From: Hyalella azteca
Lineage: Eukaryota; Arthropoda; Malacostraca; Amphipoda; Hyalellidae
Assembly: GCF_000764305.2 (NCBI RefSeq)
Contig: NW_025931313.1
Location: forward strand, 62,001 to 126,000
DNA: 64,000 nucleotides
Direction: 5' to 3'
Numbering within the stretch: the stretch's first letter is position 1; every line of letters starts with the position of its first letter. Both the position numbers and the translations under genes were made by a program. Below are positions 47,925 through 58,100 of the stretch, piece by piece. Under the pieces are notes generated by a model. It was not told the DNA's origin. It did no database searches and was given only the letters and a program-made list of their open reading frames with translations.

Positions 47925-48112
47925 TGCACGAGGAGTAAGTGTGTCACTATGAAGACAATATGACACATTTATTTGTCAGCGAGATGCACGAGGGAGGAGT
48001 AAGTGTGTCACTATGAAGACAATATGACACATTTATTTGTCAGCGTGATGCACGAGGGAGGAGTAAGTGTGTCACTATGAGGACAATATGACACATTTAT
48101 ATTCATCAGAGG
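47925..48112. repeat. 64-bp tandem repeat derived from a MITE end
   Basis: Three copies of a unit containing gtgtcactatgaagacaata and cacatttatttgtcagcg, which is a CACTCAG-type MITE terminus. It lies in the predicted 3' UTR of the phosphatase gene. Confidence 0.85.
48032..48037 (-). terminator. Candidate polyadenylation signal AATAAA
   Basis: AATAAA on the minus strand (tttatt on plus) lies about 92 nt after the predicted phosphatase stop codon, inside the MITE-derived repeat. Another copy occurs one repeat unit further downstream. Confidence 0.4.
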
Positions 48113-48128
48113 CACGACGATGTGCAGA

Positions 48129-48199
48129 TCACAGATATTGCTGGCGGGCGGGGGGCGGACTGGCCGACGGGCGTCTTGCTTTTTGTGACCGCGGAAAAC
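48129..48199 (-). CDS. PTP-PEST-like phosphatase, terminal coding exon
   Basis: After the acceptor gatatttttgcag this exon adds GFPRSQKARRPSASPPPARQ plus QYL and a TGA stop at 48129-48131. Its first two bases complete the single G left by the donor at 48487, so the frame is carried exactly. The short basic, proline-rich end resembles no specific motif I know. Support is the strong acceptor, phase agreement and an AATAAA about 92 nt beyond the stop. A different register of the same exon would read QVFRGHKKQDARR and stay open longer, but it does not match the incoming phase. Confidence 0.65.
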
Positions 48200-48486
48200 C
48201 TGCAAAAATATCATTATAATAAAAATAATTAAATAAAAAGTCTGTAGAATTATAGTTCACACGACAAGGAGCTGATGAGGAAGCAATAGCATGGAGAGAG
48301 GGAACACAAATTTCTGACAACGATCAGAACTATACACTTCCGTTATTTAAATTGTAAGAAAACATTGTGCGAAGTAAGTTAGGAATATAATTTTTTTATT
48401 AATATATAAATAAATATACTACATTTTATGAATAGTTGGATAAATTATAGGATCTTATAGACAAACAACAAGCAGTTTACACTCAC

Positions 48487-50578
48487 CACAGTCCTGTACC
48501 ACTGAAGTGAACATGCTGTGGCCAACGCTAGCGCTTTTCTGAAGAGGGCTCATGCTGCCGTTACTTCCGTTGCCGTTACTGCCGTTTCCGCTGCAACCGT
48601 TTCCGTTACTGTTATTATCACTGGTCTTATTTTTAACGGTGCTTCCGTTACTGGATGAGGATGAGAGACCTGAGTCAGTTTGATCTCCGGTTAAACTTCT
48701 CATGAACTTAAATTTTCCTAACGCCCGCGCCAAAGGCTTAGGCGACGTTGGTGATTCAGGTCCAGTATACCTACTTTCATTTGTTGAATTGTTCTTCTTG
48801 TTGCTATCAGGTTTACTGCCTTTCTTGCTAGATTTTCCTTTGAATGAGTAAGGAGATGAAGAAGAATTCGAGGAATCGGCGGCGTTTGGGATTTTGCTTT
48901 TTTGGGACGCGGAAGCGCTTCGGTCTTCGGCCGAGTCTTGGACATTTTCTGGGACTTGGCAACGAGATTCAGCTCCAACTTTACGACTTTTATTTACATT
49001 GCCTTTTGATGACGGAAGCTTCTGATTTTTCTTCTTTCCACTGGGTTTCTGACCTGCATCATCATCATCATTTTGAGCCCCAACCACGTTCGTTGCTCCA
49101 TCACCACCGTACTGTGACATCACCCTCTCATCTTTGTACTGTGATGACATCACACCATCACCTCCACATTGTGACATTACCTCATCACCTACGTATGACG
49201 ACATCACCCCATCACCCCCTCCAACATCAGTTCCCTGTTTGCCAGCTCCACGGTTGGGATGAACGTACGATTTTTTAGCGAGCTGCAAGGGGCTGAGTTT
49301 TGTGCTTGAGTTCACATTGCCCCTGAATTTCTTGAATAAATTTGGCATAGAAAACTTGCTGGTCGCCTGAGGGTTAGGCGGTGTTTTGGACACAGTATCA
49401 ACGCCGTTGATTTTGTCGGGGCGTTCCAAGCTGCGGTTCTGTGGCTGAGATTGGTTAGGACTGCGAACTAAGATAGCGCTTGAGGTCAACGATCGTTGTA
49501 GGTATGCGTGAGGGGAGTTTGGTGGGTGACTTGTGATGGGGTGATGTGAGGGTGATGAGCCAGGGTGATGTGGGGGTGATGAGCCAGGGTGGTGAGGAGA
49601 TGATTTACCAAGATGCTCTGGTGATGACATTGAGTCGGTATTTGAGGGCGGCGTGTGATGAGAGGGTGACGATGTTGACGTGTGTTGATAAGGTTTTAAG
49701 GTAGAACCGCCAAAGAAAGATGGCGCTCCTACAGATAACACGTCTCCGGATGCTCGTCTGTTGGGAGATGAGGTGCCGTCTTGACCAGCTGACGAATTGC
49801 TTGACGAAGCTAGCGACGACTGAAGTTGAGTCTGACTATGACCTGACGATGAAGTAGAAGGAGGGGACGAGTAAGGCTTGTCTGACTTATGACGGCCGTT
49901 GGCATTGTGAAGACGAGGATCAGAAGACGAAGAGGAAGTGTTCGAAAGATCGGATGAGGTTTTTGTGGTCCCTTGCTTAGCAGGTCCCTGCGTTGTAGAC
50001 GAGGACGACGACGAATGAGGTCCATGATGATGGTGTTGATGTTGCACCATAGAATGCTGATGATGATGGTGGTGGTGGTAGTACGAGTCACTGGTATTGT
50101 GGTGATGGTGAGTAGAAGTAGTATTGGTACCACTATTTCCGCCATGGTAGCTCTGCCGTTTGAGTTGTTGTTCGTCGCGTTTGCCATTCCGCTTCTTAAT
50201 GTCCGGTAATTTTGTATTATTCGGACTCTGACGTTGACCCACTTCTTGGGTCCCCCTGGTGGGTCCATCCTCAGGAGGGTCCCCAGTTCGGGACAGGTCC
50301 CCCATGGAGCTGCTGTTGCCCCGGGACCGGGACACAGGGACCAGATTGTCACTATCTTGTGGCCCGGAAGGTGCAAAAGATTGGTTGTTGCAGGAGGTAA
50401 AGTTGCCGTGGGAGTGCATACTGGAAGAAATAAGTGGTGCATGTGCAGGTGAAGTGCAGGAAGAAAGTGTTGCAGGAGGCACAGGAGGAGGCAGGAGGAG
50501 GTGCAGGGCCGTCTTGGCAGGAAGTGCAGGAGGAGAAGCAGGAGGGTTGCCCTCAACACCGCCAGCTCCGTGGACGCT
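48487..50578 (-). CDS. Large low-complexity exon, probably the C-terminal tail of the PTP-PEST-like phosphatase
   Basis: This 2.1-kb exon encodes about 697 residues with no globular domain visible. Composition is Ser, His, Pro and Asn rich: stretches of four to six histidines (HHHHNTSDSYYHHHHHHQHS), repeats of SSPHHPGSSPP and of GDGVMSSQYKDERVMSQYG, then KFSMPNLFKKFRG, ALGKFKFMRSLTG and a Gly/Asn/Ser run. It ends at a strong donor (CTGTG|gtgagt) in the phase that the terminal exon at 48199 accepts. I set the start at the acceptor gctcactgcag (AGC GTC CAC); the frame is open to a TAG at 50621. A second acceptor with a better pyrimidine tract (ttatttcttccag at 50421) would remove 53 residues and need a different incoming phase; an ATG lies just behind it. 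Hence this could also be the start of a separate gene, but same strand, proximity and style favour one gene. Confidence 0.62.
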
Positions 50579-50639
50579 CTGCAGTGAGCGCGCAATATTA
50601 GATCTCGCGTCAGGAAGGGTCTAAATTACCTCAAGCGCC

Positions 50640-52640
50640 GGTCTAATTTCAGGACTAAAGCAATCCATGGAATTTATAATTCGTAATACAAATCGACTCA
50701 AGCAGGTGAAAACAATCATCCCAGTTAAAGATTTCAATGCCAACATTGGAAAACACAAAAAATCGGAGAGTAAACAAAAGAGGAAAGAAATAATGTGCTG
50801 TTAGCATAAAAAATCACTAGTACAAACGCGGTTCCGTCAATAGGAAGTTTGGCCGCAAAATAAACTGGGCGACACAAGAACGTTGGCAGCAAAACTGAAT
50901 AAAGCAAGGGAGGTCAGCAGGGAAATAATAGGAAACGAATGAGGAAACGCTGCAAATCTGCTGTTATTGAAACAACGAATATTATCTGGCTTACGACACG
51001 AGAAAAACACTACGAAGGTAAGAATACGGGGGTAAGAATACGAGGGTAAGAATACGAGGGTAAGAATACGAGGGTAAGAATACGAGGGTGAGAATACGAG
51101 GGTAAGAATACGGGGGTGAGAATACGAGGGTAAGAATACGAGGGTGAGAATACCAGGTAAACAGTCCCAAAAGAACTATACAAACGAAACATAAGAGCAG
51201 ACCATGACAATGAAAACAATAAGATGAAAAATGCTAGACCAGCAAGGGCGTCTATGCAGGGGGAAATGAGGGCATAATATAAGGGGAACAAAACGAAAGA
51301 AAACGGCAAGGGGTATAGGGTGAGGACAACAGCACGAGGGGAACAAAACGAGGGAAATAGCACGAGGGTAAGACCACGTCTCGAACCTGCATGCGTCACG
51401 ATGACGTGACAGACCAGCAGTGGGGCGGCAGGGCGGGCGATGTCTGGCCGAGCAAGGAAGGCGTGAGACTACAAGCGACAGCACCACAGAGTTTGTGACC
51501 AACACAAACGTTAATGCGACAAACAAAGCCCATACAATGTAAATAATTTGAATAAAAGATCAAAGAGAATCGTTTGAGAGCAGACATGAAATCGACATAA
51601 ATGACAGCCGAGGTTGAAGAACGAACAGAAGTCAAACATAAAAAAATCAATAATATAAAAGGAAAAGATGACCGCTAGAAAAAAAAATATGAAACTACGC
51701 AACTAGAAGCATGTGCAGTAATTTTAATTGTGCATTACTCTAATGTGAACAAATACACCTTTTACAAAAAAAAAGAAAGAGAAGAACTAAAAAAATTGAA
51801 GTACGTAATTATTAAATAAAAAGATAAGTACATTGTACAAGAAAAAAATGTGGAGATAACGTACGAAAATAATTAAATCAGTGAAAAATGTGCTGGAAAA
51901 CATAGAGCATAAACACGTATTGTGCTACAGTAAAGAATAGGGTTCGTCCGTTTGGCCCTGAAATCAGAACAGGAATATTAGCATCAAATAAATAACTGAC
52001 ATTAATTGAGATTAAATGATACTAAATAGGTATATAAGAGTGATCGTCAGTAATATCGATCAAAGATAAGCAAATAAATGAGTCAGTTAAGCTTGTAGAA
52101 AATTTTTCGAAAAGTTCTCCTATACTCATAACCTCTTCCTCCAATACTCATAACCATCAGACATTTCTGCCTCCATAATTACTCATTACAACATAATGAA
52201 TTATTTCCCAGCATGCAGATATAGACATGAATGAAGTATGAATTAATTAGCACTCGCATATATGTACTCGTAAGTACGACGTTGACATGAATGTGCTTTA
52301 GCATGATAACGGCATGACTGATGCAAGCATAAAAGCATGATCTCGACATGAATGATACTTGCATATCAGGCATGAAATACTGGGAGGAATATCAGCAAGA
52401 TATATCAGGAATCATATAGACATGATATAAACATTAATGCTATATCAGTAATGGTATAGACATTAACACAATGAAAAAAGGTACATGAGATACAGCATGA
52501 TGTAGATTGAGATACATTAGCAACATTGAGATACAGCAAAATATATCAGGAATCTTATATATAGACATTATATCAACAATGTCTATATCAGTAATAGTAT
52601 AGACATTAACACAATAAATAAAGGTACAGAGCAGCACTCA
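50640..52640. other. Intron of the phosphatase gene
   Basis: Intervening sequence between candidate exons. Apart from the 15-bp array at 51015-51150 I see no element. ORFs near 51396-51702 have no domain features. Confidence 0.5.
51015..51152. repeat. 15-bp tandem repeat
   Basis: About nine copies of gggtaagaatacgag. Confidence 0.94.
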
Positions 52641-52641
52641 C

Positions 52642-52691
52642 CCTCCTGTGTAGCTGCGGTGACGTTGTGGTGTAGCGGCCGTCACTCGTGC
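52642..52691 (-). CDS. Candidate small exon of the phosphatase gene
   Basis: A 50-bp exon between the acceptor cggatcacag and a strong donor (AGG|gtgagtgct). It reads (G)TSDGRYTTTSPQLHRR when one base is brought from the previous exon and ends in phase 0, exactly what the exon starting at 50578 needs. Its evidence is splice sites and phase only; the peptide is too short for family recognition. Confidence 0.42.
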
Positions 52692-52699
52692 CTGTGATC

Positions 52700-53515
52700 C
52701 GGACGTTAACTTAGAATGTTTTATGTTAGTCAGTTATAACTTGTTAAACTATTTACAAATGAAGCTTCACTAGAGGCATTACTAGAGGCTTCAACAGACT
52801 TCAATCAATAGCCGTTTCACTAGATAGTCGATATATTCAAGAAAATAGTCCTATATGTTACGATAAGAAGTACAAATATCACAGAAAAGGTTCTAACCAC
52901 AAAACTAATATTTGAAAGCTACCGATTTTTTCAACGGATAAATTTAGCTTGATTATTCAATTATAACAATGATGATAAAATATCTATACATTAATTTAAA
53001 TATAACATAGAGCAAGAAGCACGTCAACTAGCCGCTTCTTATTATTCCGAGTCGCTGTTGTATTTTATATCGTATTGAAATAATATCATAGTGTGTTAAA
53101 AAAAACAAAGAGCTTAACTTACAAATGTACTGCGGAGAACAAATTCTTTATTAAATATTAACGCAATCTCAAATTTTTTTAATTAATAATAATTGTAAAA
53201 TAGATGAATGTTGAAATTAATATTAGTGGTAGGTATCCCTAACAAATTGTTAAATAAATAAATATTGAATTTAAAATGATTTTTTTCAATGAATAATAAT
53301 GTTAAAAATAATGAATGTATAAATGAATAATAGTAGTACCGGTAACCCTGATGAATTGTTAAATAAATATAAATGGAATTTATAATGAATTTTTAAATGA
53401 ATAATAATGGTAAAAATAATTAATGTAAAAATGAATAATAGTAGTAACCTCGATAAATTGTTAAATAAATAAAAATCTAATTAAGATGAATTTTTATATG
53501 AATAATAATATAATA
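52700..53515. other. Intron of the phosphatase gene
   Basis: AT-rich with diverged repeats of taaataaataaa and aatgaataataatgg around 53160-53510. No element is supported. Confidence 0.5.
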
Positions 53516-53520
53516 TGAAC

Positions 53521-53661
53521 CTTGTCTGCCGGGGTCTGGCGGGGTCTCCGCGCCCCCCACGGCAGAATGTCGCTTGACCCGCGGGGGCGCCACGGGGACC
53601 GCGGGCTGCAGGTCCCCTCCAGGGGGCCGCGCCCCACGACGTAACCGGACAGCTGAGTCTC
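53521..53661 (-). CDS. Candidate GC-rich exon of the phosphatase gene
   Basis: An island of strongly GC-rich sequence in an AT-rich intron. From the acceptor ctcccgcaccttcag the frame reads (G)DSAVRLRRGARPPGGD, LQPAVPVAPPRVKRHSAVGG and AETPPDPGRQ before a weak donor (CAAG|gttcat). It enters and leaves in phase 1, matching the 4.6-kb exon before and the 50-bp exon after. APPRVKR resembles the proline-basic SH3-ligand style of the main tail. The weak donor and lack of a homologue in memory keep this tentative. Confidence 0.45.
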
Positions 53662-53764
53662 CTGAAGGTGCGGGAGATCTCAAGTGAAATAAACTATTAT
53701 CAATTAAATATTATGAACGGCTTTAAATTATGATACATATTACTAATAATAATAATATAATAAT

Positions 53765-53885
53765 AATAGCGGTTTCAGTGTTTCTTAAGCCGTAGGCCTG
53801 TCGCCGATTCTTAACATCGCAGAACATTCACAGCATTTTGCGGTCTCGAACTCGCAACTCACTGCTACAATTCTGCTGTGCTTAA
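53765..53885 (-). mobile_element. tRNA-derived SINE, 3' part (interrupted)
   Basis: On the minus strand, gagttcgagaccgc (B-box-like) is followed by atgttctgcgatgttaagaa, gacaggcctacggc and an (ATT)n tail. The same block occurs as a fragment at 25567-25627. A MITE separates it from the head at 54352-54475. Confidence 0.65.
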
Positions 53886-54347
53886 GGGGACCTGCTGCCT
53901 AAAATTTTCAATTTTGGCGTTTTTCGGTTTTTGTGCTCATCTGAAAGCTGGAATTCTGCTCTTTCCAATGGTACCACTGCCATCGCTGTACGCCAATATT
54001 TACGTTCATGACGTCTCTTTAAAGGGAAGCGGGTGGGAGAGTTGTTTAAGTAATTAGATATAATAGGTGGAAAATGAAAAAAAGGAACGATAGAGTCGAT
54101 AGATATGGTCTTTACGAATCGAATGATACGTGTCTCGATGTTGTAGGATGATATTTGTAGGAGGAGATAGATTTTCTGAAGTACCCGTTATTTGTCCGTT
54201 TTCTATGAATATCACGTTTTTTATCAATTTTTTCGAAAAATTCACAGGAGCAAAATGTTTTTCTTTTTACATTTTACGTATGTATGTGAAGTTTCATGTC
54301 AATCGGATAATAACTATAGAAGTTATCAAAATTATCAGTAGGTCCCC
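53886..54347. mobile_element. 462-bp MITE with TTAA target duplication
   Basis: TTAA flanks both ends (53882-53885 and 54348-54351). The termini ggggacctgctg and cagtaggtcccc are inverted repeats. The body is AT-rich and non-coding. TTAA duplication is typical of piggyBac transposition, so a piggyBac-type origin is inferred; the termini were not matched to a named family. Confidence 0.78.
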
Positions 54348-54351
54348 TTAA

Positions 54352-54475
54352 CCGCCCCGACTCCTTGCCGATTCTGACCAGAAACTGGCGCACAGAGCTG
54401 GGATCGAACCCGCGCCTCTCTGCGCCAATCTTGGTACTCTGAACTGTAACTACTGGACCACTTTGAATATTATAT
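54352..54475 (-). mobile_element. tRNA-derived SINE, 5' head
   Basis: The minus strand reads tggtccagtagttacagttc (A-box-like) and, about 40 bp on, gcgggttcgatcccagc (B box), the internal promoter pattern of a tRNA-related SINE. It is not a working tRNA: no acceptor-stem pairing was found. Confidence 0.65.
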
Positions 54476-54580
54476 ATACATTATTATTATATATGCATAT
54501 ACAATAATATACATCGCTCAAAGGTGATGATAGAGTTTTATTACGAACTGAAAGGGCGGGAGTAGCGTGAAGTCAAATTG

Positions 54581-54713
54581 ATTAGTATAGGAATTAGTAG
54601 GGATCGCAACTCTATATGTATTAAAGATTCAAGCCAACCGTTAGAGAATTCAAACGAGGGCGGGTCTACACGGTACATATAGAGTTGCGATCCCTACTAA
54701 TTCCTATACTAAT
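54581..54713. mobile_element. Perfect 40-bp inverted repeat (foldback element)
   Basis: Arms at 54581-54620 and 54674-54713 are perfect reverse complements (left arm begins attagtataggaattagtag) around a 53-bp loop. Such perfect arms suggest a recent MITE insertion or a hairpin-forming locus. It lies in the intron after the 4.6-kb exon. Confidence 0.85.
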
Positions 54714-55120
54714 AAATGAAATATAAGGCAAATATATTGAAATGCATACAAATAGAATAAATTGATAGAAACAGAACTCGTTAGAAGAGACTTGGATACG
54801 TCAACTGCAAGCATTCTCAGAACAAACAACCCTAAACAAATAGTTGAACAAAACGCTGGCATATCACTCGAAAATCACAAAAAAATGTCATAAACAAAAA
54901 AAACAAAATTGGTTTAAAGAACAATACCAAAACAAAAAGGAGGGATTACTAATGTATGAGCAGACAATGTGATCATCATCATGTGCACAACGGTTAAATA
55001 ACAGGATTTATAAGATTTCTAAAAACATCATATTATTATATTATATCATAAAAGAAAATTATTATAAAAATAAAATTAAAAGATTTTTATAAAATCACCA
55101 TTTTATGAGAAACATCGTAC

Positions 55121-58100
55121 CGACAATAGCGAAGTCTCCGATGATGTGAGCTTTAGAAGAAGCGTAAGGGAACTCAGCCGAAGCGCCATGTGGCGGCCTT
55201 GCCATATGGCCAGCACGTGGCATGCCGTGGCTAAGACATGCCACATTGCCGTGACGTTCGTCCTCCACGCCACGGCTAACGGCATAAGAGTTTTGAAAGT
55301 TTCTTCTCCCTTGCGAGTTTGAAATTTTTACCTCACTATGCTGGTTAGGAAAGCCTTTGACAGGTTCGGGTTCTCGCTTGGCATCAATTGGGCTCAGGTA
55401 GAGAGGCTCTAGCATCGCCCCAGAGTGGGGCTTGAGTGGGGCTGAGCCTTCGAGCATCGCCCCAGAGTGGGGCTTGAGTGGGGCTGAGCGTTCCATGCTC
55501 GGGAAATGCTGATGGGGATTCTTGGACTTGAAAGAAGAAGGCGGAGGCGGCGGGGGCAAAGACCGAGATTGGCCAGACTCCGATAAGAATTTTCCGTAGC
55601 TTTGCAATCGATGGTCACCAAAATTTGGAAAATTTGGGGTATTAGTGCTAGAAATAACAGAACGTGCAGCATTTTCAGAAGTTGCAAGCCCCTTGGGCAA
55701 CGGGACTTCCATGTAAGGGGCAAAGGGGGCTCGAGAGATCTGTTTCGGAGGAGTGGTCGAAGATGGTCCCTGCGGTTTAGGAATCAAGGAAAATGATTCC
55801 GGTTCGAGGCCACAAGACTTGTCATTCCCGTTGTTGTTTGCATGGTCAACGTAGTTGCTATGTACAATACTTGAATTGGCAGCAGGTCTGCTTGTGGTTA
55901 GTCTGTGGTGCGGCTGAGTGGTCGCTCTTAACTCCGAAGTGTTCACGTAAATTGGCTCTTTTGAAGGACTTGGTAGGTTTCCATTGAATTGTCCACTTTT
56001 CGCTACAGACGAGGAAGGGAAACGTTTACTCCCAGCCATCTCTTCTCTTTGATTATTATTGTGATTGTTTTCATCACTTGTTGCATTACTAGCAGCCTGT
56101 GTATTGGACGCTCGACTTTGTTCTGAACTGTTCGCCGGGCCCGAAACTTCTTCAGTTTGGCCAAGGAAATTTCTATCCCACAAACCCGACCCAGGAGACC
56201 CGGGATGATGAAGCCGTTTAGATGACACAGAGCGCTGGCTGCTACCTTCGTCTTGACTGGAACTAATGCAGCTCGTATTATTTATTTCATTCCACTTATT
56301 TCCTTCAGTGCGTCTGTCGTTTGCAACATTGCAAGCGGAGCGTGAATTCTCGTCCGATCTTCCCGTTTCGCGGACTTTTTCAAACCAAATGGTTTCGTAT
56401 TTATTAACACTCTTCATATGATTACCGAGTTCCTCTGACATTGAGTTAGCCTCAGACTGGGATTCTTCAGGAGATTCAGTGATGTAAGAAGATGTCATGG
56501 AATCTGTCATAATTAAATTCTCATCTACCAAGTTCTGTAACTTAGGTTTCCAGTTACTGGGCACGTTTCTGACGGCTTGCCGGTAGCTGTTACTTCTTTC
56601 CCGTGTTCTGAGGCCGGGCGGGGCAATGCTAACGCGACTCTTAACTTCGCTTGTAAACACATCAGGATCGTCGTCTCGATTGCCGTTTTGTTTCGTTGCT
56701 TCCCTCAAGCAACGAGAATTTCGGCCGACAGAAGAGGAAGACGAGGTTTCATCGACGCTGCTTCGCGACGAGGAGCTCTCTTGATTCGCCGAGTTCTTAT
56801 AAGATTTTTTAGCATGCGTCGGCATCAAATTAGGCACTTCAGACTTGTTACTACCATGCAGAAGATAATTTTCACAGTCCTGATACACTTGTCTTGCGAT
56901 TGAATCCAGGCTGTTCCGAAGCGAGTCTTCGTTTGGCAAGCAAATGGGACGCGACGACGAGCCTTCAAGTCTGTAATTTTCGCCCACAATTTCTTTGTTG
57001 ACGACCTCAACGACGACGTCGTCGTCGCTGCCGGCATTGGAATGCTCCCCGAAGTCGATAGGCTCGTGGGTCACAGCTTTGTTCGCAGAAGCCAGCGCCC
57101 CACGTACGGTATTGAGCTCCTGAACGCTCTTCAGGTACGATGATGTGTTGGTGTAGTTCTTACTGGGAAAAGCTGACACGTCATCGAGGCTGTGCATGTG
57201 AGCATTTTGAATCTTCCCCTCAACAGGCGACATGTCCATGGATGTTGAGCTGCCAGGCATGGACTTTGGAGCAGCGTTCATACTATTACGAGGCAGAGAG
57301 CGAGATGAACCACCAGCAGCATGACCCAGCCAATCGTCTTCTGGATAGTTGGCATAGTCAGGACTAGGTTTATTTGTTCCAGGAATATTCCTGCGGGATG
57401 GCATGGGGAAGTAAACTTCGCGTTCGCCACTCGCAGAATCAGCAACTCGCACCAGACGCGCATTAACATACGGTTTGTGTGTCGTGGAGTTGTGTGGCTG
57501 TTGACCTTGGCATGGAAGTTGGTCGTACAAACTTTGATCGGAATCAGAACTGATCGACGATTTCCAAGCCTCAGCAGCAAGCAGCTTAGGCGCATAACAG
57601 TTTGATGATGAACGGTCAAGGGAGTTGGACAGCGCGGGTGCACTGCTGCCAAAAACTTCAGAACCGATTCCTTTGGTACGATTTTGTACAGACTTCTTAG
57701 GTGGGATCTGAGGACGTATGTCATTGTCATTAAAAAGGGTGGTAGGGCGTGAAATTTGAGATGAAATTCCAGTTGAAGGGAAGATCGTTTGTTCATCAGA
57801 CTCCGATGGCAGAGAGTTGACATCTCCAAACCTTCTTTGTTGACATGTTTTGTCACTGGCTACGCTATGTGATTCAACCTTGGTTCGTTCCAAGCTGAAG
57901 TAATTGTTAACTTCATTCACAGCTTTCCGGCTGAAATCAGGACTACGATTGCTTAGCGGAGAGCTTGGCGTTTGCTCCCGAGCATACCGGAAAGATTGAC
58001 TCTTTTTCTTTAATTTAACAGGTAACGCTGGTCTTTCATCGACAATTATTCTGGTCCCTAATGGGGAAGGATGATCGCGCAAATGTTGCCTCCTTTTTGT

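Noticed and set aside
50482..50484. Translation start for the exon at 48487-50578
   Set aside because: The codon there is GTG, not ATG, and the frame is open further upstream; eukaryotic splicing from an earlier exon is more likely.
49810..50595. 261-codon minus-strand ORF in another frame of the His-rich exon
   Set aside because: Leucine/threonine shadow frame; the main frame has the splice phases and a sensible composition.
54352..54475. tRNA gene on the minus strand
   Set aside because: A and B boxes are present but no cloverleaf or acceptor stem; better explained as a SINE head.
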